A stretch of 64,000 nucleotides of DNA. It comes from Turnera subulata (taxonomy: Eukaryota > Streptophyta > Magnoliopsida > Malpighiales > Passifloraceae). Position numbers and translations under genes: made by a program. The stretch covers positions 26,042-90,041 of the forward strand of contig JAKUCV010004478.1 of NCBI GenBank assembly GCA_028386065.3, written 5' to 3'. Within the stretch, counting starts at the first letter, position 1; the number at the start of each line of letters is the position of its first letter. Below the pieces are notes generated by a model, which had not been told where the DNA came from, ran no database searches, and was given only the letters and a program-made list of their open reading frames with translations. Shown here in pieces: positions 1 to 11,596 of the stretch.

Positions 1-32
1 GTAGTTGTTGTTCAAAATATTGTTTGTTGCAG

Positions 33-98
33 TTTCCGTCGACCATCAATGTTAGAAATCAGGAGGAGATCTTCAAATTATTTGCAAAGAGAATTTAG
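33..98 (+). CDS. Possible terminal exon of an upstream gene (partial)
   Basis: A T-rich stretch ending in TTGTTGCAG (an acceptor-like site) is followed by 21 sense codons and a TAG stop, reading FPSTINVRNQEEIFKLFAKRI (split here as FPSTINVRNQ and EEIFKLFAKRI). The peptide is mixed and amphipathic and looks coding-like, but I recognise no family. The rest of such a gene would lie left of the window. A chance reading frame of this length is quite possible. Confidence 0.2.
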   Translation, partial: FPSTINVRNQEEIFKLFAKRI

Positions 99-2200
99 AT
101 GTGATTATTTTAATTATAAGCTCTAAATCACAGAAATTGTACTCAAATCATGGAAGGATTTAAATGTGGCGTTTCCTTTTTGATCTTGTCAGAAGAAGAT
201 TAATTTTTTTTTGGTCGTTTAATTATTAAGAATGATAAATCTTTCGCATGCATCCGGCTTGAATGCCTACTGCTAAACTTAGACAAAACTCTTTTTTCCT
301 CTGGGGCTCGAAATAATGCCTTTGCCTTTTTTTTCCGATTATTGAAAGAAAAAAAAAGGGAGAAAGAAAGTCATATCTTCTTTTTAATGGGTGAAAGGAA
401 CTTCAACGTCGGCAATTGAGCATTTTTTTTTTCGTCCCACCAATTTATAGCCATCTTTTCATGCACTGAATTTCCTTCATTTTCCCAAGAGGAATATATG
501 CCTCCTCGACTGAAAATTACGGTACATGTCACAATCAATATTCATATTTAACAAATCTAGAACTGTGGATAGTGGATCACTTATTATACTCAAAGAAAAA
601 AGGACCAGCCTGAGTGACACAGTCTACTCCAAAAATGGTGAAGCGTGTAGAACTGAAAGTTAGCCTTAAAAGGTAAAAAAGAAAAATCAGAGATCCACAA
701 AAAAAGCCGGTGGTCTAGTTACCTTCCCTTGTCACATTGTCCTCCATCCATCCACACAGAGACCTTTTCGGTGAGATGGGATGGGAGAAAAAACTAAAGT
801 GAGACTGTGAGAGTACTGTGAAATGGAATTTTTATGTGGTGCTTTTGGCCCCTTTCTTTCCATTTTAAGGACAACTGATTTGACACCATTTTCAGGCGCA
901 GTAAGCCAAAAGAACTACTACTAGTACTACTACTGCTGCATTAGTGCCACTACTACTCAATAGCCTTGAAGAAAGAAAGCATTCTGTGCACAGTTCTTGT
1001 TTTCATTTTGCTGCCATCTCATTTTTAGCAATTTGGCAGGCCCTCCCTGTCCTCTCCCTCTTTTATTTTACTCATTCTTCTTGCCCATAATAATAAATTG
1101 TCCTACTGCCATGTATTGAACTTGGGTTTTTCGTTAAAAAGTACAAGCACAAATTTTAAAGGAACAAGAAGTTAAATGCTTACAGATTTACCAATATCGT
1201 AGGTATATGAATAAAAAGGTTAAAATTATTCGTTTCCTTATGTTTGGATAAGAAAATATTTTATCGCTTCCATCCATAAAATACAAGATGCAAATAAACT
1301 AGCTAAATCCTTCGTTCTTATTCATGAATGCTTTTCTAATATTCTCAAACAGTGACATTATGGAATAAAAAAATGAAAAAAAAAAGTTACCCAGAGGCCA
1401 GAACTTGTTGGTATTAGAATAAACGCTTAAATAGGTTTTCCTTACCCTCTTACCAAAAGAAAAAAAATATTTCTTTATGCACTTTTTTAGAGTGAAGTCA
1501 ATTAATGTACAGAACTGTTTAACTTGTCCAATCCAACCCCACAGATTTCCGTGACGATAGGATAAGGAATCACTGATTAGGATGCCTAGTTTGACATTGT
1601 TCCTACAACGATCCTGCTTCAATCTATTCATAATGTTTTTGTCGGTGTTGATCTGCGGACATTGGTTTAGAGTTTATATCGATCATGGTAGAATTTGGGT
1701 TAATAATTGTATAAGATCAGTTTCCCATGCAGCTAACATAAGGGTGATCAACTGATCATGGTTAGACAAACAAAAAAATAAGGATGATCATGGTAGGGGG
1801 TAGGTTGAAGGACTCAAAGTATGGAAATGAGGTTTAGTTACTTTTGGCCCAAATCTCCACTCTTGAAGTGTTGCAAAAATAAGCCGACAAGGAACATCAG
1901 AGCTTCTGGCAAGACATAATAAAGGATTAGAGAATACTAATCAGTGAAGTTTGGGATGCATTTATATTATCTGTTATGATGTGATTTCTGAAACATGCTT
2001 TATGTTTTCTTTCCTGAATAAAAATTGTGTAATTTATTTCACCAGTGTACTGGGCTAAGGCTTCACACTAATGCATAATCTATTTCATGAAAGTGTACTG
2101 GGCTCGAACTCTGTCCCATAGCCGGACCAAACACGATCCAAATTCAGTTCAGCAGATCTTCCCGTGGTAAATTTCAACCAGATCGGGCCTGATCAGTGAA

Positions 2201-2336
2201 AACCCAAAACTTGAAAGACAGTGGAAACACATAAATGGGCCGACTTACTAGGTTGCAGAAGATACATCATGATCAAAAAAACCCCAAACTTGAAGACCAT
2301 TAAATGGGCCGGCTTATTAGGTGTCAAAAAATCAAA
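2201..2336. repeat. Diverged local tandem duplication
   Basis: Two adjacent diverged copies (about 2201-2278 and 2279-2336) share, in the same order, CCAAACTTGAA, AAATGGGCCG, CTTA(C/T)TAGG and a CATCAT/AATCAT end. The second copy is shorter. It is non-coding. Confidence 0.6.
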
Positions 2337-4796
2337 TCATAATATTTTAGTGGCTTATTCTTATTTAAGGTTTGACACTTTTGAAAAGTTTAATTAAAAA
2401 ATTGTTGCTTGGTTGGTTACGCTACTCAAGCTCACGTACACGTATCAGCCCTTTCCACATTGGTTCAGATTTTGATATAAACGTGCTTTTGACATTTTTG
2501 GCAGTAAACTTGCACATGACCACGTTCCCTTCTATAGTTGCTCATCTCATTTCGGTTTATTAGGCAGAATAATAAACAATATATGGGTGAGATCAACATT
2601 ACTCCCTTTTTTCGCATTAATTAGATGTTTAAAAATAAAAATCTAACTCATATCTTAGTCATCATAACCTTGAGAGAAACGATGTTTTAGATTTTTTTTA
2701 TACCGAACATGATTACCAGTACCATTTACTACCTAATACCAATATTATCAAACCTAAACCAACATGGCTGGTTCAACCGGGTTAACTGGACCCAGCAGAA
2801 GTTCTGGATCGAAAACTCACCCAGATTATGGTGATTAAAAAACTAGACGGGTCAATATTGTTTTTCCGGTTGAATCCTTACCAAACCTCTTAATTCTCGA
2901 CCCTTTCCCTTGACCGGGTTAATGAATGGCCCGGGTTTAATAACATTGCATAATACCCACTACGATTTTGTTGTTGTACAAAAATAAATTTCACTAAACT
3001 ACAAATTTATTATTTTCAATATGGAGGTTCGAAGAAAAAACCGGTACCATCAACATAAACATCCCTTACAAGTTTTATAACAAGTGTCTTTGTGTCTAAA
3101 ACACGACATTGATTTATGTTGGCACGTGCAAACGGTAGATGCCAAGAAATAAACAATGAACGAAGAAATAGCTCTATATAAGTATAAAAAAGATGCCTCA
3201 TATCTCGCGGCACTAAATGCGACTTAACACAAACACGAAATCTTACCTCACAAAAATAGAGAAATCTTACCTATGGTCATTTATTTGAAATGCAAATATC
3301 ATAACACAAATGGGAAATAAACCAAAGAAAAGATCAATTAGCTGGTTGTTCATGGTTTTTGAAATCCACGATGAGGAGATATATCCAAAAAAAGATTTAC
3401 TGAAAACGAAGGTTAGGCTTGATAAGGAACATCATGACTACATAGCAAGTTCTACTTTGGTGTCACAAATCCAGATCCAGAAATAAAATCCTCACAAAAT
3501 CACATTCATGGATAAGGATGACAGTGAATGCAACCTAGCTTTTATATCGCCGGATCCTTAAAAACATTAATAGCGTTACAATTTACCATAAAAACAACAT
3601 TAATGGAGTGAGCGTGATCCCCATATTGGATTCTAGAACCTGTTCCACCACCAATCGCCATCTAATCTCAATTTGTGAAAGGTAAAGGATTTTAAACAAT
3701 CACCACCTACTCTGATTTTGTATTGGACTAAGAAAAAAATATCAAGCCCAAAAAAAAAGCATTTATGAGTATGATTTAATTGACCCCAGCAACTTACTTT
3801 GTATTATTAAAAATGTTTTGACATTGATGCCCTTTTGCTTTCAAGACCCCATAGCCATATCTACTACTCTTCTATTGTCTAGTCCCCTCTCCAGTCTCCA
3901 TTCTCACATTTCCTGGCCTTACTTTGACCACAACCACTTAACTACCAGCCAGCCACCTTCTGCGACTCTTGACTCCTTGACTAACAGCAGCATCCTAACA
4001 ATAAGACCCCCCATTTTCACTAACATTCACTAAATTTTAACCCTTTTAAAAGTCTCATCCCTTCTCCTTTTACTCTGGTCTGCAACAAGTGAATCTACTA
4101 CCATGAGAATATGAGATACTTGGAACAAAATCTTAATAGTATAACCAGACACCAGTACTATGTGTTTCTAGTTTCTACTCCTCACTGGGGACATAGATTC
4201 CTTCGATGTCTTATTAGATTAGCGGGCTAAGTTGTACTTCTAGAATGATTGACGTCCAAAGAAACAGAAAAGCACGGCCAAAATCTCCCGGGAAAATCTG
4301 AACTAAAGAAAAGAAAATTCCCCGGCAAAAAGACAAAATTTGTGTGTCGTGAAATTTTGATTGGTTCTAGTTCTTTTATTGCATTTAGTTTCTTTTTAAA
4401 AGCTCTTTTATTGCGTTTGCATAACGACATCGATGGGGTTGTTATGCTGCCCATAGAAGCGTACGGATGTTTTTTACACTCAACCGAACAAGTTTGGGAT
4501 TTGGACAATATAAATTAAAAACATGGGAAAAAAATGCCCAAAAACAACATGATTCCAACCCACAAAAAAACATTATTGAATTAATAATACTGTTCGTAGA
4601 GTTAGAGTAGTAATTAATTGTTCAAAAACCCATTTACCGTTGCTCTGTAATAACCATTTTAGGTGTTGGAAAAGTCCAGTGATCTATTCTAAGCCTAGAC
4701 TAATAGTAATAGAGCCCCCCTCAAGGTAAATTTTTCTTTAAAAAATCTAGATAATTTGCAAGTTGTGTATATATTTACTTCTTCGCAACAATTTTT

Positions 4797-4816
4797 AATT
4801 TTTTTTTTTGAGGAAA
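4797..4816 (-). mobile_element. Ultra-short retroposition-like insertion (20 bp)
   Basis: A T run followed by GAGGAAA is flanked by CGCAACAATTTTT (4784-4796) and CGCAATAATTTTT (4817-4829), a 13-bp direct repeat with one mismatch. Read on the minus strand, the insert is TTTCCTC plus an A tail. This is the signature of a severely 5'-truncated target-primed insertion. The AT-rich flank makes this one of the weaker examples. Confidence 0.5.
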
Positions 4817-5349
4817 CGCAATAATTTTTTATGGGTACCGATAATTAGATTAAAAAAATCTAGATTTTATCTTTTGCTTAAGTATCGTAACTAAGTCTCA
4901 TTTCAAAGTAGTATTATCGTTCACTTTGAAATCAAAGGCAGCTTCTTTAAGACTTAGTTCCTAATATTAAGCATTGTAAACAGCCATCAATCCAGAAGAT
5001 CAATCAAATTTTCAAACAAAGGATAGATTTGGTCATTTAGATTAAATGGATATGTTTTTGTAATTTTAAATTTGGATTTGGGATATTCTGATAATTTTTT
5101 TTTTTATAAAAATTGGAGTGGATGGATGGCCATCCTGTAAATCCGTACCACCCACGAGGTCGAATACCATAAAGTCAACCAGATAAAAGCATCACCAGTC
5201 TTCTATTTCCACTCTCTGTTTTCTTTCTCTTCCTCTTCGTTTTCTCCTCCGGAAAAAAGCAAAAACAAAAAAACGCCAAAGCCAGAAAAAAAAATTTAAA
5301 CAAAAAGAAAAAAAAAACACAGAAACCAAAAAGATCTAAACAGCAAAGC

Positions 5350-8300
5350 ATGGATTCCTACGAATCAACCGTACCCGAGGATCAGCAAGCCGCCCACTCC
5401 TCCTCCGCCGCCGCCGCCGCGGCCACCAACAACAGCGATCACGGCTGGCAGAAGGTCACCTACGCCAAGCGCCAGCGGAAGAAGAAGCCGGCCGCTGAAT
5501 CCGCCGGAGCTGTGTCGGCCAACGGATTCCCCTCCTCCTCCGTCGCCGACAACCCGAACGTGTTCCGGTCGCTGGAGCTGCAGTCCGAGGACCGCCGCCG
5601 CAGGATCCAGGAGTCGCAGAAGGCGGCAAATGCTGCCGCCGCGGCCGCCTCCGATAGCAGGGCGAGGTCGAGGCATCGCCGATCTGACGACGAGGAGGAC
5701 GAGGACGACGACGAGGATAGCGACGGGGCGAAGGATGGCGAGAAGGTGGAGGAGGAGAAGAAGGTGAAGAAGCAGAAGAAGCCGAAGAAGCCGAAGGTCA
5801 GTGTGGCTGAAGCCGCCGCGAAGATTGACGCGTCGGATCTCGCGGCATTTCTGGCGGATGTTTCGGTGAGTGGTTGTCACTGATTTTGGTTTTGTTTTTT
5901 TATGTGTTTGGTCCGATTTGGAGTGGCATTTTGTTTGCTTATTTGTTTGTGTGTGCTTTTGCCTTTGTTGTGTAGGGTTCTTATGAAGGGCAGCAGGAGA
6001 TACAGTTGATGAGGTTTGCGGATTATTTCGGGAGGGCGTTTTCGGGTGTGACTTCGGCTCAATTTCCCTGGGTGAAGATGTTCAGGGAGAACCCAATCTC
6101 CAAACTTGCTGATGTGAGTCTTTTGCTTTCTGATCGGTAATTGATTTGTGTGGATTTAGACATTTTGAAGCTTCATTTTGATTCGAGCTTAATTCATATA
6201 GTCTTCTTTTTAGTGTTTTTCTGATGAACTTTGTCTTCTTTGAGAAAATGTACTCTGCTGGATGCGTGGAGAGCGGAATTGGTAGCAAGTTTGTTTTTGA
6301 CATTATTGATCTTTATTTAATTCCTTGGTGTAGAATTTTTTACCATTCACTGTACTTCTTCTTTTTATCCATCTGAATTCTCGTCATCCCATATTCATTT
6401 CAGTCACATGTATGCTTATATGTGGTATGGTAGATTGACTAGGCATTTCTAGCTGTTAACGTGAGGTATTGTCTTTTGTTTCCAACAGAGCCCTATTTCT
6501 CATATTTCCGATGATGTTTATAAGACATCAATAGATTGGATTAACCAAAGATCTATTCCTGCACTTGGTTCCTTTGTTCTATGGTCTTTGGACGCCATCC
6601 TGGCCGATCTGGCCAGTCAGCAACCTGGTTCTAAGGGCGCCAAAAAGGGTACACAGCCAGCATCGTCCAAATCTCAGGTAACTTTCTGAAGAAAAAATAC
6701 CGTCTATTTCCAACAAAACAAACCAAATGTGGTTTGTGTGCCTTTCAGACTCTCAGTTGCAATTACATTCTGGCTATGGTTTTATTTTTTACTAGTAAGC
6801 GCTGATGTGTCTGCAACATTTTTGTAGATGGTATATGCACAGTCATTTTTTGAGCTTATGCAAAATTAGCCCTATTCTTTTGTCTATTCTCATCGATTTT
6901 TCTACATGTTCAAGAGCCCTCATAAGTACAAAGTGCAAAATTTAACATTCTCATGGAGTGCACATGCTTGGATTCAGTCTGTGCCATTGTGAAATGTTTT
7001 ACTTCTCTAATAATTTTTATGTATGTCTGTTTATTCTCATGACAACAATGTTTATTGGGTAGAATAGTAATTTTAGCATATGGAAGGAGGAGTGCTTGGA
7101 TAGTTTTGGTACATCTACCTTTTTCCTTCTTGACAATCAGATTCATTTGGCCTTGAATACATGCTTTATATTCTCTCATCTCAGAATATCAGCATATGCC
7201 ATCTACTTGCATTTTCTAGGTTCAGATAGCGTTTTACTTCCGACTTTGTGCTTACTGCTTTATCTACATTCATGGTTTTATATGTATTTCATCTTTGTAG
7301 GTTGTTGATTATTAATTATATCTCAGTTCAGGTTGACATATTGTTAAATGACAGGTGGCAATCTTTGTGGCTTTGGCAATGGTGTTGCGGCGGAAACCTG
7401 ATGCATTGGTTAGTGTATTACCGACATTGAGGGAAACTTCCAAGTATCAGGGGCAAGACAAACTGCCAGTGATTGCATGGATGATAGCACAGGTCTGTGA
7501 ACAACGAAAACAGATCAGCAGTTCAGTGTGTTAGTGTGACTACCTTTTGTCAGCCTATCTCTCCGTCTGTTCATCACAAGTATGCCAATGTTTTTTTGTA
7601 GGCATCTCAAGGGGATTTGGCTGTAGGTTTATATGCATGGTCGCAAAATCTCTTGCCTGTAGTGAGTGCCAAAAGTTCTAACCCACAGTCCAGGGATATC
7701 ATTTTGCAGCTTGTGGAGAAGTATGCGAACTTTTTGGTTCTTTTCTCACTATTGCTTCTCTGTTAACTGCTATAACTTATTAAGGTTTTGTATTTCTTTC
7801 CTTGCAGAATTTTGTCTGGCCCCAAGGCCCGGACAATTTTAGTAAATGGTGCTGTTAGAAAGGGAGAGCGCTTAATTCCACCTCCTGCTCTTGAGATACT
7901 GCTGCGAGTTACCTTCCCTGCATCATCAGCTAGAGTAAAGGTAGAAATTGTCTATGATTGTGAAAACTGGTACTTGTATATGGATTCAGTGCTCTTTTTT
8001 TTTTTATGCTAATGGATTCAGTGCTCTTAATTCATTTTTTTTTGGATGTGGGATTTTTCACAGGCTACTGAGAGGTTTGAAGCTGTGTATCCCACCCTGA
8101 AAGAGGTGGCTCTTGCTGGCGCTACAGCAAGCAAAGCAATGAAACAAGTAGCACAGCAGATGCTGACTTTTGCTTTTAAAGCAGCAGGAGAGAGTAAGAA
8201 ACTTGAATTAGTTTACCTTTTCCATTGTATTACAATATTCCTGATGTAATTTGGAAAAAGATATAGGCCTTCAAGTTAGGTTGATATACGAACTATTCTT

Positions 8301-9094
8301 GTACAGAAACTCCTGAGTTATCCAAGGAAGCAGCTGGTATTTCCATCTGGTGTTTTACCCAAAATGCAGAATGCTACAAGCAGTGGGTAAGTTCTCTGTT
8401 TAATTATTCTATCCTGATAGATATTTTTATCTTTCTTTTTTGGGGCCACTTGTCAAATCTCCTTAATCTGCTTGTTAACCATATACAGGATAAGGTTTAT
8501 GAGGATAATCTAGAAGCTAGTGTTGTTGTTCTTAAGAGGCTCTCTGAAGAGTGGAAGGAGCTCTCTGTGAAGCTGGCTCCTGTTGATCCTCTGAGGGAAA
8601 CTCTTAAGAAGTTTAGGCAGAAGGTAATCTCCTTAATCTTTTCAGCATTTGCACTTAATTAGGTGATGCTAATGCAATTTCTGTTAGAAGCAGTGCTTTA
8701 CCATCACATACGCCTATCTATAACTGATCTGTTTGGTATAATAAAAGCTAATCTGTTTTCTTGTGTAATGTATTATAACTTCATAGTTATCTAGAAGCAA
8801 AACATTGTGTGTCTAACTTTTGGTTTTCATTTTGGCATATAGAATGAGAAAGCACTGGAGAGTGGCGTAGATGGTGCTCGCCAATCACTCTTCAAGGATG
8901 CAGACAAGTACTGTAAGATTTTATTGGGCAAGTTATCACGGGGCCATGGCTGCTTGAAGGGTATGGCCTTTGCTGTCGTTGCCTTAGCTGTTGGTGCTGT
9001 GGTTATGTCCCCGAACATGGAGTCATTGGACTGGGACAAACTATCTGTATTTGTTAACTCGCAGCTCGCTCAGCTCTCTCAGCTCTCCAAGTGA
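5350..9094 (+). CDS. TMEM214-like (DUF2359) membrane protein
   Basis: Ten exons: 5350-5865, 5976-6113, 6489-6677, 7355-7492, 7602-7720, 7808-7940, 8064-8193, 8307-8386, 8489-8623 and 8843-9094. All have GT-AG borders and phases agree, giving 609 residues. The start is the first ATG after an A-rich leader and yields the family's MDSYES-type N-terminus. Residues 1-170 are low-complexity: Ala and Ser runs, a basic KRQRKKK patch, then acidic EDEDDDEDSD and Lys-rich stretches. The body is the helical DUF2359 region (for example SIDWINQRSIPALGSFVLW). One hydrophobic segment, GMAFAVVALAVGAVVM near 565-580, is a likely C-terminal membrane anchor. The family is the plant counterpart of animal TMEM214, an ER membrane protein; its plant role is not established. 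It resembles Arabidopsis At1g70770/At1g23170 (from memory). It runs convergently with ndhL. Intron 6 carries a micro-insertion. Confidence 0.93.
7997..8011 (-). mobile_element. Ultra-short retroposition-like insertion (15 bp) in an intron
   Basis: Nine T plus ATGCTA lie between two perfect 17-bp copies of ATGGATTCAGTGCTCTT (7980-7996 and 8012-8028). Read on the minus strand, the insert is TAGCAT followed by an A tail. It sits in the 123-bp intron 6 of the TMEM214-like gene. Insert plus duplicated target account for 32 bp of that intron. Confidence 0.75.
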
Positions 9095-9758
9095 GATGCT
9101 TTTATGCCAGCAACAGTTGGTGCGAAGCACCACCGCTTTGTCTTTAGAAGACTAGTTTTCGTCAATTTTGTAACTTTATTTCTGAAGAGAAGAGAAAGGG
9201 AAAGAATTTTCAGTTTGACAGCTTTTAGAAATCCGATATGGATGTTCACACATTGGCAATGAATCCGTAGGAAGTCACATCATTGAGAAATGCTAGCTGC
9301 GAATAGAATAAAGGTGGGGGAGATGGTTTGATATCCAATTTCAGGTGCATCTTATCATTACTGGTTCTTATATTGATAGACTATCCTTATATTCGACAAA
9401 GTAGTTTCAAATCAATCAATATTAAAATATCTGAGAGAACTCGATCTTTAGCTAGAGCTGTTACCCTGTCTAGCAAACACAACTTACTCTGGCAAGTCCT
9501 TACGTTTCCTAACGTTTTGGGCATATCCATTGCTTTCGTGCCTAGAGAATGATTGAAACTAAAAATGCATCTGTTTGCTTGAATTTGACGGAAATTTACT
9601 TATATTTCGAGATCTTTCTATTTCCATTTTCTGGGTGATTGCTTCCAGGAACAACAAATTGGCGGAGCTGCAGAAATTTTAGCTTAGAAGTGTTTTGATA
9701 ACAGGTCATGCTAGCACATAAAATATACAAGTAAAGCTTGAAGAGCCCAACTCAATTC
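9095..9758. other. Convergent 3' intergenic spacer
   Basis: This is the tail-to-tail gap between the TMEM214-like gene (+) and ndhL (-). It includes an AATAAA at 9307-9312 that could serve as a polyadenylation signal for the plus-strand gene. No further gene is seen. Confidence 0.6.
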
Positions 9759-10814
9759 CTATACATTGTCATAATCTTCAGGTGTAGCCCAGGGATACTT
9801 GAGATAGCCGTTTTTAACTTTTGAAAGGTCAGGCTTTGACCATGGATACTTCATGGTTGGATCCCTGGGAAATTTCCTGAAGTTCAAAAACGGTGCCCAA
9901 AGCAATATCCTGCAGATGGGGAAAATAATCTAATCGTGTTACTTGGAAATGAAAAGTATATATTATAAACCAAACTAACACAGAATATTTGAAGATGTAA
10001 GAGGCGTCTTTCAGTTATTTTACAAAAGTCACGCATATTCCAAAAATTAGAACATTTTATCTCCTGTTAAATGTGGTGTTTAGTACGTGGTAAAAGTGCA
10101 AACACCAACTTACCCTGGAAAGAACAGGAAGACAAACATAAACTGCGTGTACATCTCCAGGAGTTTTCGCTTGTACAATCTTATCCTAACCCAGTTCATG
10201 ATGATTGGCTGCCATTCGATCAGAAAAACAAATGACTCACACAATAAAGTAGGATCTTCATTAACAGGAAATAAGGAGGTTGAACAGCAGAACGGATTAA
10301 GGAAGAAAGTAAAGAAAAATTCACTCACCGGCATCAGGATGAAGTACCAGAAAGCTATAATTGCTGATTGTATCAAAACCGAAGAGAGGTCTTCCGGGTT
10401 ATTTACTCCTGTAAGTGCAAATGCTGGCTGCTCAACCTGAAGCAATTTTGTTTTCTCGAAATTCAACTACAATAAATGTAACCTGAATTCCATGTTAAAA
10501 AAAAAGAAAAGGGATGCCTGCCTTACACTAGCCAATAGCGCACCAAGTTGAATTGCCATACTGAACTTGTTTACATGATTGCTGTCTTCAGGTTTTGTGC
10601 TGATGCTTGCAACTTTCTGATAAAATTAGTATACCTTTAGACAAAATTTGAGTAACTAAGATCTCACTGGAAAAGAATAAAAGGACGAATTAATTACCTT
10701 GGCAAGCTTGTTCTTGGATAGTTTTAGTTCACATGAAATGGGGAGGGGAGTTCTTTTGCAGGGAGAGAGAGAAGGCAAAGCCTTTGGGATTTGGCAGGTG
10801 AAAGAGCAGCTCAT
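9759..10814 (-). CDS. ndhL: NAD(P)H-quinone oxidoreductase subunit L, chloroplastic (nuclear ndhL, CRR23)
   Basis: Five exons on the minus strand: 10698-10814, 10527-10616, 10329-10436, 10114-10208 and 9759-9909. They total 186 residues, and all phases and GT-AG borders fit. The N-terminus MSCSFTCQIPKALPSL is Ser- and basic-rich like a plastid transit peptide. The mature part has the diagnostic VEQPAFALTGVNNPEDLSSV and two hydrophobic segments (QSAIIAFWYFILMPPIIMNW, and MYTQFMFVFLFFPGILLWAPF). It ends FRKFPRDPTMKYPW ... YPWATPEDYDNV. NdhL is a membrane subunit of subcomplex A of the chloroplast NDH complex, which supports cyclic electron flow around photosystem I. It matches Arabidopsis CRR23 (At1g70760, from memory). 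The gene is divergent from the ARM gene, with 782 bp between the two starts, and looks intact. Confidence 0.96.
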
Positions 10815-11596
10815 GTTAGAGGTATACTGTTAAGTTTCCTTATCTGTCAAATTGGCCAGTTTCATGGCACAGAGTGCATGTTAGTCTCAACTCTCGATAG
10901 CTAGAAAGGAAGGAAATAGAAGAAAAATAGTAGGTGTCAGTTTATAAAATTCCAAATATTTAGTGCATTCAAGGCCACAGAAAAAACACGGTTTAGGATG
11001 AAATTGTCTAGTAGGATATGGGAGGTCCTTTTCTCGTCCTTGGACCATCCATCCTGAGTTCTAACCCTTGCATTTTTTTTTGAACTGAAGTCGATTCTTA
11101 TTACTCAAATGCATCGGGGGAACCCCTTTGCAAAAGGTTATCCTAACCCTTGCATGACACTTGGAAAAAGTTTTGATTATCATTATGCTATATTCCAAGG
11201 CCAGTCTAGAAACTTGCAGGCTTAAAAGTCAGCCCAAGAAGTTAAAACGGGTCCTTGACTAAGGCCTTTTGTCTTCCTGGTCCAATTCCTTTCATCTTCT
11301 CTGCCCACAGACCGGCCAACTGTCTGGTAAGTGTTAAACAACCCATAAGAAGTTCGAAAATGAGGAGGCAAATCCAGACAATCATTAAGAACAAAAAGAT
11401 CATCACTTCAGTTCTACTACTAGAAGTCTAGAACCCTGTCATTCAAAGCCAAAACTCCAAAATCCTTGAGATTATTTATGAGAAGAAGCCAGAAAACCAG
11501 AAAACGGCAAATACCCCCAATTAGATACACCACCATAAACCCTCTCTTCCAAAACCATTAAAACCCATCATTTCATCTTCATTTCCTGGGCTGTAT
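10815..11596. promoter_or_regulatory. Divergent promoter region between ndhL and the ARM-repeat gene
   Basis: These 782 bp separate two start codons pointing away from each other, so they must hold the upstream control regions of both genes, each encoding a predicted plastid protein. A 70-bp LINE 3' fragment with a target duplication lies at 11073-11142. No clear TATA box stands out for either gene. Confidence 0.5.
11073..11142 (-). mobile_element. 5'-truncated LINE 3' end (70 bp) with target-site duplication
   Basis: The perfect 12-bp duplication CTAACCCTTGCA flanks the insert (11061-11072 and 11143-11154). On the minus strand the insert has a short 3' UTR-like sequence containing TTTGCAAAGGGGTTCCCC and GATGCATTTGAGTAATAAG, and ends CTTCAGTTC plus an A tail. 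This resembles plant L1-type LINE 3' ends. It lies in the shared ndhL/ARM promoter region. Confidence 0.75.

Larger units (their letters stand above)
99..5349. other. Intergenic region, no gene recognised
   Basis: AT-rich DNA with only short open frames that lack family motifs. It holds an ACT-rich microsatellite near 913-958, a degenerate local tandem duplication at 2201-2336, a stretch near 2765-2940 rich in GGTTCAACCGGGTT-like words typical of old interspersed repeats, and a micro-insertion at 4797-4816. The last 150 bp, purine-rich with many A runs, are probably the 5' UTR of the gene starting at 5350. I see no RNA gene. Confidence 0.6.

Noticed and set aside
1753..1794. Another micro-insertion (TGATCATGGT repeated around an A-rich 22-mer)
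   Set aside because: GATCATGGT also occurs at 1681, so the flanking repeat may be part of a local repeat. The duplicated part is only 10 bp.
5365..5880. Long antisense frame over the first TMEM214 exon
   Set aside because: Gly/Leu/Arg-rich shadow of a GC-rich coding exon, with no family motifs.
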